A DNA stretch of 61,885 nt from contig CAYQQR010000022.1 in NCBI GenBank assembly GCA_964420035.1, positions 1 through 61,885 on the forward strand, read 5' to 3'. The stretch comes from CAYQQR01 sp964420035 (GTDB lineage Bacteria > Bacteroidota > Bacteroidia > Bacteroidales > SM23-62). Shown here piece after piece: positions 44,834 to 52,593 of this stretch. The notes beneath the pieces were generated by a model. That model was not told the origin of the DNA. It saw only the letters and a list, made by a program, of their open reading frames with translations, and made no database searches. Position 1 is the first letter of the stretch. Every line of letters starts with the position of its first letter. Both the position numbers and the translations under genes were made by a program.

Positions 44834-46932
44834 TAGAAATTGGCCCGGTTATCCTCAATATCGGATGCATCTCTGAGGGATTCAATAGCCTGGAAGTTGG
44901 CCTGGGTATTATTCACCTGGAGCATTCTTCCGCGGATGAGTTCAAGCTCTTCGGGTCCTGCCTCTGTAATACTGTTTACGCCAATCACGTAAACTCCATT
45001 ATTCCCTGTCACAGGCTTTGAAATCTCATTTTCATCCAATACCACCGCGGCTGCAATAACTTTGGGCTCGATACCGGCTCCGGGTATGGAGACCGTTGCA
45101 AACCTTAAATCGGGAGCCTCCTGGACGAGGAGGTCCATTTCTCTTGCCAGTTCATCCAGGTTCTGGTGGTCCTGCATGAGCGCTTCAATCTCCCGGCTGA
45201 TCTTTTCTCCCTTTTTTTGCTTTTTTACTTCCAGCTCAATTTCTGCTTTTTTGCTTTCAAAGGGAGCGTATCCTTCCTCCCTAACCTCCGTGAGGGCGGC
45301 AACCACATATTTATCGCCAAACTCAAATACATCGGAAACATCGTTTTCTTTCGCCTCAAAGGCCCAACGAATCATTTCCCTCGGATACTCCAGACCGGGA
45401 ATATTCTTTTGAAAAGCGGTCAGGTCAGTAGCCACACGAACATTGTATCCGCGCTGAGCAGCCGCTTCCTGAAAGGATTCATAATCGCGGTTCTGACCCG
45501 CGAAATTGGCTGCCCGTGCATAGATATTGTCATAGGTTTTGGAAGAGGGTTCGACCTTGCGTTCAAGGAGGGCCACCTGTACTTTTTTGACTTCAGGGCC
45601 GCGGTTCAGAACTTCCAGTATATGAAAGCCGAAGCGGCTTTCAACCACCTGTATTTCACCGACCTCAGCATCGAATGCCGCGTCGTTGAAAGGTTTTACC
45701 ATAGTGCCTTCTTCGAACCACCCCAGGTCACCGCCCTGCAAGGCAGAGGCATTGTCAGCGGATACTTCATTGGCGATTTCGGCAAAGTTACTGCCCCCCC
45801 GGATAGCTTCGGCTAAACTGTCGGCCAGGGCCTCAGCTTCTGCAAAAGGCATTTGCTGGGTGGGCTGTATAAGGATATGCCGGGCCCGGACCGAATCGGG
45901 CAAATAATTAATTTCTGCCAGGCGGGCGATCTTCCAGCTGTCATTTTCGAAATAAGGGCCAAAGATATCTCCAATTTCAGCATTGAACATGAATTCCTGC
46001 AGCGTGTCGGGCAGCCCTTCCTTTTTATAGTTGGTTTCGTCGTAAGGACTGTCGGAATTCAGGCTTACAAACTGCTTCATGTTTTCAGCAGAGGCAAAAT
46101 CGCTGTACATATCGTTGATCCATTTTTCTGCAGCTGCATAGTCCGATTTGCTGGGAACGATATCAAAAACCACATATTCAATATCCCTGCTTGCTTCCTG
46201 CCTGTATTCATATTTGTGTTTCTCGTAATAGTTTTTAAGGTCTTTCTCTCCAAACGTGATGGCCGTATCCGGCACTGTATTAAATCTTCTTACAATATAG
46301 GAAGCGTCTACCCTGCGGTTCGACTGGCGATGATCCAGCCGGGCTTCAAAACGGGTTGCATACATTCCCTTGCCGATGAGATTATTGTACTTATTGAGAG
46401 CCCGGTCATTGATGATCTGTCTTTCCAGGTAAAGCCAGAAAGTCCTTTGGGCCCCCGATTGGTCCTGGTCCATGGAACGCAGAAATTGCAACAATCCGCT
46501 CCTGTTGAACATGTTGGTCTGGGGATCGGTAAAGATCTGCCTGATGATGGGATGGGGATCCCTTCCCTGAACCATATCGAATACTTCATCATCCGATATA
46601 CCAATGCCAAGCTTTTCAAACTCATCTTCGGTAACATATTCCTGTATCATGCTTTGCCAGGCTTGTTCCCTGATGTTTTCGACGGTAGCCTGGTCAAGAT
46701 TTTCCTGGCCACTGTTGATCTTATAGATCTCTTCAAGGTCTGCCACCCTTTCTTCATATTCTGTAATGGATATGGATCGTCCGTCCACTTCAGCTATTTC
46801 CATTTTCTGCCGGACAAACACACTGCTACCCGTATTCAAGAGGTCGCCCAGTACAAATGCCAGGAGTGCAAGTCCGATTACGATGGCAATCAGAAGTCCT
46901 GCCCTGTCCCTGATTTTTTGCAATGTGGCCAT
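44830..46932 (-). CDS. Membrane-anchored periplasmic peptidyl-prolyl isomerase (PpiD/SurA-like)
   Basis: A 700-residue chaperone: an N-terminal membrane anchor (about 12-32), SurA-type N-domain, one parvulin domain (about 345-445, RARHILIQPTQQ to GFHILEVLNR, with GGDLGWF) and a second, degenerate rotamase-like region. It most resembles PpiD, which assists folding of proteins leaving the Sec translocon. It is monocistronic, with a promoter element at 46980. Confidence 0.88.
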   Translation of the reverse strand: MATLQKIRDRAGLLIAIVIGLALLAFVLGDLLNTGSSVFVRQKMEIAEVDGRSISITEYEERVADLEEIYKINSGQENLDQATVENIREQAWQSMIQEYVTEDEFEKLGIGISDDEVFDMVQGRDPHPIIRQIFTDPQTNMFNRSGLLQFLRSMDQDQSGAQRTFWLYLERQIINDRALNKYNNLIGKGMYATRFEARLDHRQSNRRVDASYIVRRFNTVPDTAITFGEKDLKNYYEKHKYEYRQEASRDIEYVVFDIVPSKSDYAAAEKWINDMYSDFASAENMKQFVSLNSDSPYDETNYKKEGLPDTLQEFMFNAEIGDIFGPYFENDSWKIARLAEINYLPDSVRARHILIQPTQQMPFAEAEALADSLAEAIRGGSNFAEIANEVSADNASALQGGDLGWFEEGTMVKPFNDAAFDAEVGEIQVVESRFGFHILEVLNRGPEVKKVQVALLERKVEPSSKTYDNIYARAANFAGQNRDYESFQEAAAQRGYNVRVATDLTAFQKNIPGLEYPREMIRWAFEAKENDVSDVFEFGDKYVVAALTEVREEGYAPFESKKAEIELEVKKQKKGEKISREIEALMQDHQNLDELAREMDLLVQEAPDLRFATVSIPGAGIEPKVIAAAVVLDENEISKPVTGNNGVYVIGVNSITEAGPEELELIRGRMLQVNNTQANFQAIESLRDASDIEDNRANFY

Positions 46933-46979
46933 GTATTATAAGGATTTAAACGGTTTCAATTTTCAGACTGCGAATATAA

Positions 46980-46987
46980 CAAAAATA
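46980..46987 (-). promoter_or_regulatory. Promoter -7 element for the PPIase gene
   Basis: On the minus strand this reads TATTTTTG, an exact TAnnTTTG match, 48 nt upstream of the start codon and downstream of the gldE-like stop. Confidence 0.55.
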
Positions 46988-47019
46988 ATCTCGAATTGAG
47001 GAAAGGCTGTTTCCCAATT

Positions 47020-48279
47020 TCATTCTTCCAGGCATGCCAGGTGTACCAGTTCTATTTTTGTTTCAGAAGCGTCCAGGATCTTGAAGGAATAGTTATCGAT
47101 GATGATGCTTTCATTGATATTGGGGAAGCTTTCGTAATGATAAAGGATAAAGCCTGCAAGCGTTTCATAATCATCTGATTTCGGAAGACTTAATTGATAT
47201 TTATCATTCACATAATCTATCTCGAGTCTGCCCGAAAAAATAAACTCACGGTCGTTGATCTTTTTCTCTACGAATTCTGAAGTATCATGCTCATCTTCGA
47301 TCTCTCCGAATATTTCTTCAAGAATATCTTCCAGGGTGACGATCCCGGCGGTGCCCCCGAATTCATCCACTACCACGGCGATGCTTTTGTGTTCATCACC
47401 CAGTTGCTTGAACAGGCTGTGTGCCGGCATAGTCTCGGGAACAATCGGTAAGGTCATGATGACCTCTTTTATGCTTTTGGGTTGGTTGAACAAAACCTTG
47501 GAGTTAACATATCCCAGGACATTGTCAATATTTTCTCTATAGATGAGGATCTTGGACAAGCCGGTCGCAACAAATTTTTGCCGAATCTCCTCCATACTGG
47601 CTGTTTCTTCAAAAGCAACCACCTCCGGCCGGGGAACCATGCAGTCTCTCACCTTCACTGTGGAAAAGTCCAGTACATTCTGAAAAAGTTTGAATTCCGT
47701 GTTTTCGTCCTGTTCTTCGCCGTTTTCTGTTTGTCCTTCCGTAACCAGGTGATCCAGGTCTACCTTTCCAAAGGTGTTCACATCTTTGGATTGGGTCGGG
47801 AACCCGGCAATGTATTTAAGTATGAAATCGGAGATAATAATCGTAAAGCGGGTTATCGGATACAGGACCAGGTAAAAGATCAGCACCGGTAAGGCAAATA
47901 TCTTCAAAGTGCCATTGGGATTGATCCTGAAAAGTGTTTTGGGCAGGAATTCGGCCAACAGCAGGATAACCAGTGCTGAGATCAGGGTTTGGAAGGCGAG
48001 GAGCGCGATGGCGCTTTGGGTATACCGGGATATAATGGGTTCAAGCACCAGGGCCATCAGCAAACCGAAGATCACGAGTGCAATATTATTGCCTACCAGC
48101 ATAGTAGCTATATAGCGTGAAGGATTGGATGTAAACACATTGATGATCCTGGAGTAAAGCAGGCCTTGCTTCTTATCCAGTTCGAGGCGCAACTTGTTGG
48201 ATGAAACATAAGCAATCTCCATACCGGAAAAGAAGGCCGACAGAGCAACACTGATCAGGATATAAAAAATAAGGTCCAT
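47020..48279 (-). CDS. CNNM/CorC-type hemolysin family protein, GldE-like
   Basis: A 419-residue membrane protein with a DUF21 (CNNM) domain of about four helices (1-145), a CBS pair (about 200-320) and a C-terminal CorC/HlyC domain (about 335-415). Related proteins act in Mg2+ or Co2+ efflux; in gliding Bacteroidota GldE is required for motility with GldD. No other gliding genes are visible, so an ion-transport role is more likely. It is the last gene of a run that starts upstream at coaX. Confidence 0.85.
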   Translation of the reverse strand: MDLIFYILISVALSAFFSGMEIAYVSSNKLRLELDKKQGLLYSRIINVFTSNPSRYIATMLVGNNIALVIFGLLMALVLEPIISRYTQSAIALLAFQTLISALVILLLAEFLPKTLFRINPNGTLKIFALPVLIFYLVLYPITRFTIIISDFILKYIAGFPTQSKDVNTFGKVDLDHLVTEGQTENGEEQDENTEFKLFQNVLDFSTVKVRDCMVPRPEVVAFEETASMEEIRQKFVATGLSKILIYRENIDNVLGYVNSKVLFNQPKSIKEVIMTLPIVPETMPAHSLFKQLGDEHKSIAVVVDEFGGTAGIVTLEDILEEIFGEIEDEHDTSEFVEKKINDREFIFSGRLEIDYVNDKYQLSLPKSDDYETLAGFILYHYESFPNINESIIIDNYSFKILDASETKIELVHLACLEE

Positions 48280-48473
48280 TAGCTATTATCTTCCTGGTTT
48301 TGCCGGTATTGTCTTCTGACCAAATACATGAGTAATCCCACAAAGGTGATCACATATAAGATGATGCTCTTGCAAACTCCCGTGTTTATCGTAGAATGAA
48401 CAGAAGCAGATGCTCCCAGTATGGTAACAAGCAACCAGGCTATTTCGAGTATCTTTGCGGGACCTTTATTCAT
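48279..48473 (-). CDS. Small two-helix membrane protein
   Basis: A 64-residue protein with two membrane helices (about 8-27 and 33-52) and a basic tail (RRQYRQNQ). It overlaps lptC at its start by 8 bp and the gldE-like gene at its stop by one base, so it is very probably expressed. Similar short genes occupy this position in other Bacteroidota; function unknown. Confidence 0.6.
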   Translation of the reverse strand: MNKGPAKILEIAWLLVTILGASASVHSTINTGVCKSIILYVITFVGLLMYLVRRQYRQNQEDNS

Positions 48474-49056
48474 CTTTAATCTTTACCTGCCCACGGGAGC
48501 CTTTCAGCTTCCACCTGGTGAATCTTTGGTTGGCCTCAAAACCATTTTCACCGTAAAAGGTACCATCTTTATTGACTATACGGGTGGGAGATTCAGAATA
48601 GATGATTTCTTTTTTTTCATCCCAGTACAATTTTTCGCTGTTCAGTTGCTCTCCTTTTTTTCTGTTGACAGCTTCAACGTTGTTCTGGGCTATCCAGAAC
48701 TGTTTTTCCTCGTAATATATGGCATAATTGGCCTTGATTATCGATTCGACTTCAAGTTGGTTGTCGTAGAAACGGGCCACCATACCGTGCGGAAATTCAA
48801 TAAAGGGGTCCTCCGTATTTGAATATTTGCGTATTTCAGGTGCAAATATCCTTACTTTGAGCCTTCCCGAATCTGAATAGAGTATCTCCAGGTTATGACC
48901 CTGTGCTTCCGGTAATTTTTCCGGACCGGTAAGGGTATTGATGGTCTGAATATCATTCTCACAGGAAAAAAGCAGCACGGCCCCCAACAGGATAAGCAAG
49001 GGGATAATCTTCCTGCAATATTGTTTGGATTCAAGATTCCGGAACGCTGAGTTCAA
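48466..49056 (-). CDS. lptC: LPS export protein LptC
   Basis: A 196-residue LptC-type protein that passes lipopolysaccharide from LptB2FG to the periplasmic LptA bridge. A signal or anchor with a lipobox-like LLFSC (about 28-32) precedes a beta-jellyroll (about 50-190) with the repeating strand pattern of the Lpt family. In Bacteroidota LptC is often a lipoprotein. The small membrane protein gene overlaps its end. Confidence 0.85.
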   Translation of the reverse strand: MNSAFRNLESKQYCRKIIPLLILLGAVLLFSCENDIQTINTLTGPEKLPEAQGHNLEILYSDSGRLKVRIFAPEIRKYSNTEDPFIEFPHGMVARFYDNQLEVESIIKANYAIYYEEKQFWIAQNNVEAVNRKKGEQLNSEKLYWDEKKEIIYSESPTRIVNKDGTFYGENGFEANQRFTRWKLKGSRGQVKIKDE

Positions 49057-49067
49057 AATTCTTCCTG

Positions 49068-50408
49068 TTATTTCGCCCGTACCGTTGTATTTTCATTAAT
49101 CCAGCATCCAACCATATACGGATCCCCTTCTTTCAATCCGTAGAAAAAGATGGTTTCTACATCCGGATAATATCGGGAGTAACGGTTAATGTAATCATTG
49201 GCTTTATCGTTTACCGATGGATCGACTGATTTGGCTTGCTGAAATTTGTCCACGGCAGCCCAGTAAACAGTAGCCTTTTCGAAATCATCTGCACCACAGT
49301 TATTGGTGGATGCATAAAGGTTGCCAATCAGGATGTAAGGATCTCCCCAGTCGGGACGAAGTTTAATGGCCTCCCGGGCATAGGTGCGGGCTGCCTGAGT
49401 CTGATCAAGGGATTGGTTGGCCAGTGCTCTTTCATAATAATAATCGGCCTTCTTGTCTTCCTCCATCTCCATTTCTATGGCTTTCTTGTAATAGTCTTCT
49501 GCCTTGCTGTATTCTTCTTTATTCATAAACAACCTGGCCAGTTTTACCGCAGCGGCACTGGAAGGTTGCTTGGTATAGAGTTTTTCAGCGGCCTTGACAA
49601 ATAGTTCAGAATCCCTGCAATTAATGGCATCTAGAAAATCGGTGACATTTTTCAGAAACTTGATGTCGTCTTTCCTGCTTTCATACTGTGGTCCAAAATA
49701 GTCGATCAACACCTCACAGGTGGCAACACCGCTGGCAACGAAGTTCTGATCGATCTTCTGCTTCACATCTTCATACTGGCTGGCCCTGCTCTTTGAGGCT
49801 ATAAGCTGGTCGAGGACACCGGATATCGTGGCATAGTCTTCAACAACCTGTGCGGGTTCCAGTATACCGGCCTGATAAAGGGTTAAAGAGGAAGTAAAAT
49901 AGGTTGCCAGTACGGCAAGGGGTGATCTGGTCTTTCTCAGGGCGATGGATTCCGTCAGGTAACCGTAGGCTTCCTGCACATATTGTACGTCTGTGCGCCT
50001 GTATTTTAAAAGGTCTACAGCTTTCCTGCCCAGTACATTGCCTTTCTCGTCATAATACTTGATTCTTTGGTCATAGATAAGCATTAAAGAATCGATAAGG
50101 GCTTCCCTCCTGACCGGATCTTTCTCTTTTTTAATGAAATCACTGAACATTTTGGCACCATCAATATAGATGTTTTTAGTGGCACGCGGACACTCATCAA
50201 AAACAATCCGCCAGGAAGGATATGCCTGCACGTATTGACCGAATTTTGTATTTTCCCTGTACAGGGACAGATTTTTTATGCATTGGACACTATCTTCTCC
50301 ATGCCCGTATTTCGAACCGTCATCCACTCCTTTTTGTGCTAATGCCGCGGAGGAAAACATCAGGCTGAGTATTAGCGCAATGCTGGCAATTTTAGTTATC
50401 CAATTCAT
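49068..50408 (-). CDS. Exported tetratricopeptide repeat protein
   Basis: A 446-residue periplasmic protein: signal peptide (about 1-24, cleavage at ALAQ) and mostly helical body with at least two clear TPR units (about 290-350, EEYSKAEDYYKKAIEME and then ARTYAREAIKLRP). TPRs mediate protein contacts. It sits 10 nt after the outer-membrane protein gene and 11 nt before lptC, so a part in envelope assembly is possible. Confidence 0.78.
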   Translation of the reverse strand: MNWITKIASIALILSLMFSSAALAQKGVDDGSKYGHGEDSVQCIKNLSLYRENTKFGQYVQAYPSWRIVFDECPRATKNIYIDGAKMFSDFIKKEKDPVRREALIDSLMLIYDQRIKYYDEKGNVLGRKAVDLLKYRRTDVQYVQEAYGYLTESIALRKTRSPLAVLATYFTSSLTLYQAGILEPAQVVEDYATISGVLDQLIASKSRASQYEDVKQKIDQNFVASGVATCEVLIDYFGPQYESRKDDIKFLKNVTDFLDAINCRDSELFVKAAEKLYTKQPSSAAAVKLARLFMNKEEYSKAEDYYKKAIEMEMEEDKKADYYYERALANQSLDQTQAARTYAREAIKLRPDWGDPYILIGNLYASTNNCGADDFEKATVYWAAVDKFQQAKSVDPSVNDKANDYINRYSRYYPDVETIFFYGLKEGDPYMVGCWINENTTVRAK

Positions 50409-50418
50409 AACTTTTTAT

Positions 50419-51723
50419 TTAATCAAATTTACGTTTCAAGAACCATACATCATGAAGGGTAACACTGAACAGCATGTTGGCATAACGCTCACGGATCAGG
50501 TTATCCTCAGTGGTTCCGCGCTGTCCAAGCTCAACAGCAAAATTAAAAGAGGTTTTACTGTTCTTGAACGGTAAACCTATTCCAAAAGTTATGCCATAGT
50601 CTTTCAACTGGTTATTTCGCAGTTCAAGATAATATGTACTGTAATACGCACCAAGCCGATAATTGATTTTATTGTAATATGCTCTCAGGGCCTCAGGGTC
50701 GGGTGTGAGTTCAAAACCTGCAATGAATTCCGATGTTTGCCGCAATGGCTCGGTCTCACTGAATGAGTTTACGGGCTCCCAGTTCTGTTTGTAAAAATCG
50801 GCTCCGATGCGAAAGCGGTCCCTGTAATCCATTATAAAACCACCGCCATAACGAGCTGGCAGATAAAAAATATCCTCCATGTCGGTTCCTTCAATTAATA
50901 CACTGGGGGTAAAAAGCAGGCTGTCCTTAAAAACTCCGCTTTGAGCATCCGGATATACAACTGTCTTATTCACTATTTTTGTCAGACCAACACCTGTCCG
51001 GTGCTGATATATACCACCCAGGGTAAGGGCAAGGTTTTCATTCAGGTTCATCCGGTATTGCATACCAAAGTCAAACACCAGGTCGGAGAATTCCAGGATG
51101 GTTTCGTCGCTTACCCGGCTGTATTTACTGTTGAAAGGGAAGGTTAAAAGTTTGGAACGTTCTATGGAACCAAAAAAATAGTTCATATTGAAGCCAAGGG
51201 ACAGACTCTTTACGGGCTGGATACCAGCACCGATGTAAAACTGGTTCAGCCCCCCGTTTCCCTGATAGATCAGGTCGGCATTGACACTGCTCTGAAAAAT
51301 ACCTCTGATAAGGACTTCTTCTTTAATATCATAGCCCACGTAACTGTAGGGCCTGACCCCTATACTGGTAACCAGCCAGCGGCTTATGGGAAAACTAATG
51401 GCAATGTGATCTATATTGATGTTCCCTGAGGAAAAAGACTGATCCCGGGTTTCGTGGGCAGAACGGTTTCCAATCATGCCAAAGTCGAAAAGAAATGATA
51501 AGGTATCCTGAGCAGTATAGGATGCAGGATTCAGGTAATTTATCTGGCGGTTGGAACGGTAAGCCAGGCCCAGTCCCCCCATGGCTTTATTGTGCGCGAA
51601 ACCCTTGTGGCTGAGTTCTCCGATACCGAACCTTGAGTAGGGCGAATTGGTATTTTTTTGGGCATTTGTCCCAATGGTTACAAGACATATGAAAAGAATG
51701 CTAAGAAGATGTCTGGTTCGCAT
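50419..51723 (-). CDS. Outer-membrane beta-barrel protein (FadL-like layout)
   Basis: A 434-residue protein with signal peptide (cleavage near NAQ at about 21) and an N-terminal SPYSRFGIGEL block typical of a family of Bacteroidota outer-membrane proteins, followed by amphipathic strands to a terminal aromatic pattern. Transport of hydrophobic compounds is a possibility from FadL resemblance only. It overlaps the end of coaX by 23 bp. Confidence 0.75.
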   Translation of the reverse strand: MRTRHLLSILFICLVTIGTNAQKNTNSPYSRFGIGELSHKGFAHNKAMGGLGLAYRSNRQINYLNPASYTAQDTLSFLFDFGMIGNRSAHETRDQSFSSGNINIDHIAISFPISRWLVTSIGVRPYSYVGYDIKEEVLIRGIFQSSVNADLIYQGNGGLNQFYIGAGIQPVKSLSLGFNMNYFFGSIERSKLLTFPFNSKYSRVSDETILEFSDLVFDFGMQYRMNLNENLALTLGGIYQHRTGVGLTKIVNKTVVYPDAQSGVFKDSLLFTPSVLIEGTDMEDIFYLPARYGGGFIMDYRDRFRIGADFYKQNWEPVNSFSETEPLRQTSEFIAGFELTPDPEALRAYYNKINYRLGAYYSTYYLELRNNQLKDYGITFGIGLPFKNSKTSFNFAVELGQRGTTEDNLIRERYANMLFSVTLHDVWFLKRKFD

Positions 51724-52438
51724 TATAATTCAGTATTCGGTTCAGACCGATGAGGTTTAAATTTTGAACCACAAAGATGGTATTTTTTATATTTTTCTCA
51801 AAGTAAGCGGAATCACCGCCTGTGAGCACTGTGATCAGCTCAGGATATATTTCCTTCAAACGATTGATATGGCCTTCCATTTCATAAACAATTCCCCAAA
51901 AAACACCTGATTGAATGGCCCCGCTGGTTGTTTTGCCAATCAGGGGGGGTTTCTGCACTGCTTCAGCAAGGGGAAGTCCGGAAGTAAACTCCTTCAGTGA
52001 CCGGAGACGCATTTGCAAACCAGGCGCTATATTACCACCCAAAAAATTAGCCCTGCTGTCCACCAGGTCATACGTGATGGCGGTACCTGCATCGATGATC
52101 AAAACGTCCTTCCCGGGATAAATATTGTTGGCGCCTACTGCAGTGGCAATCCGGTCGTAGCCAAGGGTTTCCTTACTTAGATAAAGGTTTTCAATAGGCA
52201 GGAGGGTGTGCGGGTTCAGGCTCATGACGGTTTGAATCTTCTGACCTGCATCATTCAGCCACTCAGGGAGGGCACCTACACAGGAATAGATCATTTTATT
52301 TATGTCCGGGTATTTTTTCAGCAGACCTTGCAGCAAGAAGGTTTGGGTGGAGGGATGCCTTGCTGCATGAATCAGTTCATCTTCACTGAAAACACCCGTT
52401 TTCGTCCGGGTATTGCCTATATCCACCACCAGGTTCAT
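51701..52438 (-). CDS. coaX: Type III pantothenate kinase
   Basis: A 245-residue CoaX, phosphorylating pantothenate as the first step of coenzyme A synthesis. The ASKHA motifs DIGNTRTK (6-13), DAGTAITYDL and GGNIAPGLQMR are intact. I use the ATG at 52438, which starts exactly at the conserved MNLVVDIGNT; the frame runs on to 52525 through promoter and repeat sequence. A promoter element ends only a few bases before this ATG. Confidence 0.94.
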   Translation of the reverse strand: MNLVVDIGNTRTKTGVFSEDELIHAARHPSTQTFLLQGLLKKYPDINKMIYSCVGALPEWLNDAGQKIQTVMSLNPHTLLPIENLYLSKETLGYDRIATAVGANNIYPGKDVLIIDAGTAITYDLVDSRANFLGGNIAPGLQMRLRSLKEFTSGLPLAEAVQKPPLIGKTTSGAIQSGVFWGIVYEMEGHINRLKEIYPELITVLTGGDSAYFEKNIKNTIFVVQNLNLIGLNRILNYNANQTSS

Positions 52439-52442
52439 CCTG

Positions 52443-52450
52443 CAAAAATA
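52443..52450 (-). promoter_or_regulatory. Promoter -7 element abutting the coaX start
   Basis: On the minus strand this reads TATTTTTG and is followed after 4 nt by the coaX ATG. If used, transcription would begin at or next to the start codon, giving a leaderless mRNA. No good -33 element is visible. Confidence 0.45.
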
Positions 52451-52478
52451 TATATTTATTGAATCACGCGAGCGCGTT

Positions 52479-52593
52479 CCCCGTAGCTCTGCCGCGGGGT
52501 AAGCGAGCACCATTAAAATAAACAATTAATCGATGATTGGCTCCGCCGAGCTAAAAATTCCTCGCGGCTTGCCGCGAGGAGAGTCAATTAATT
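52479..52593. repeat. REP-like palindromes between coaX and mfd
   Basis: Two palindromes lie close together. An imperfect one has CCCCG (52479-52483) and CGGGG (52495-52499) as arms. The second is perfect: TCCTCGCGGC (52559-52568) with GCCGCGAGGA (52571-52580), flanked by CAATTAAT (52522-52529) and ATTAATTG (52586-52593). The second one lies inside the last codons of mfd. The layout fits a dispersed palindromic repeat. Confidence 0.78.

Noticed and set aside
45853..46941. 362-codon plus-strand frame opposite the PPIase gene
   Set aside because: It is antisense to a well-supported coding gene and lacks any domain signal.
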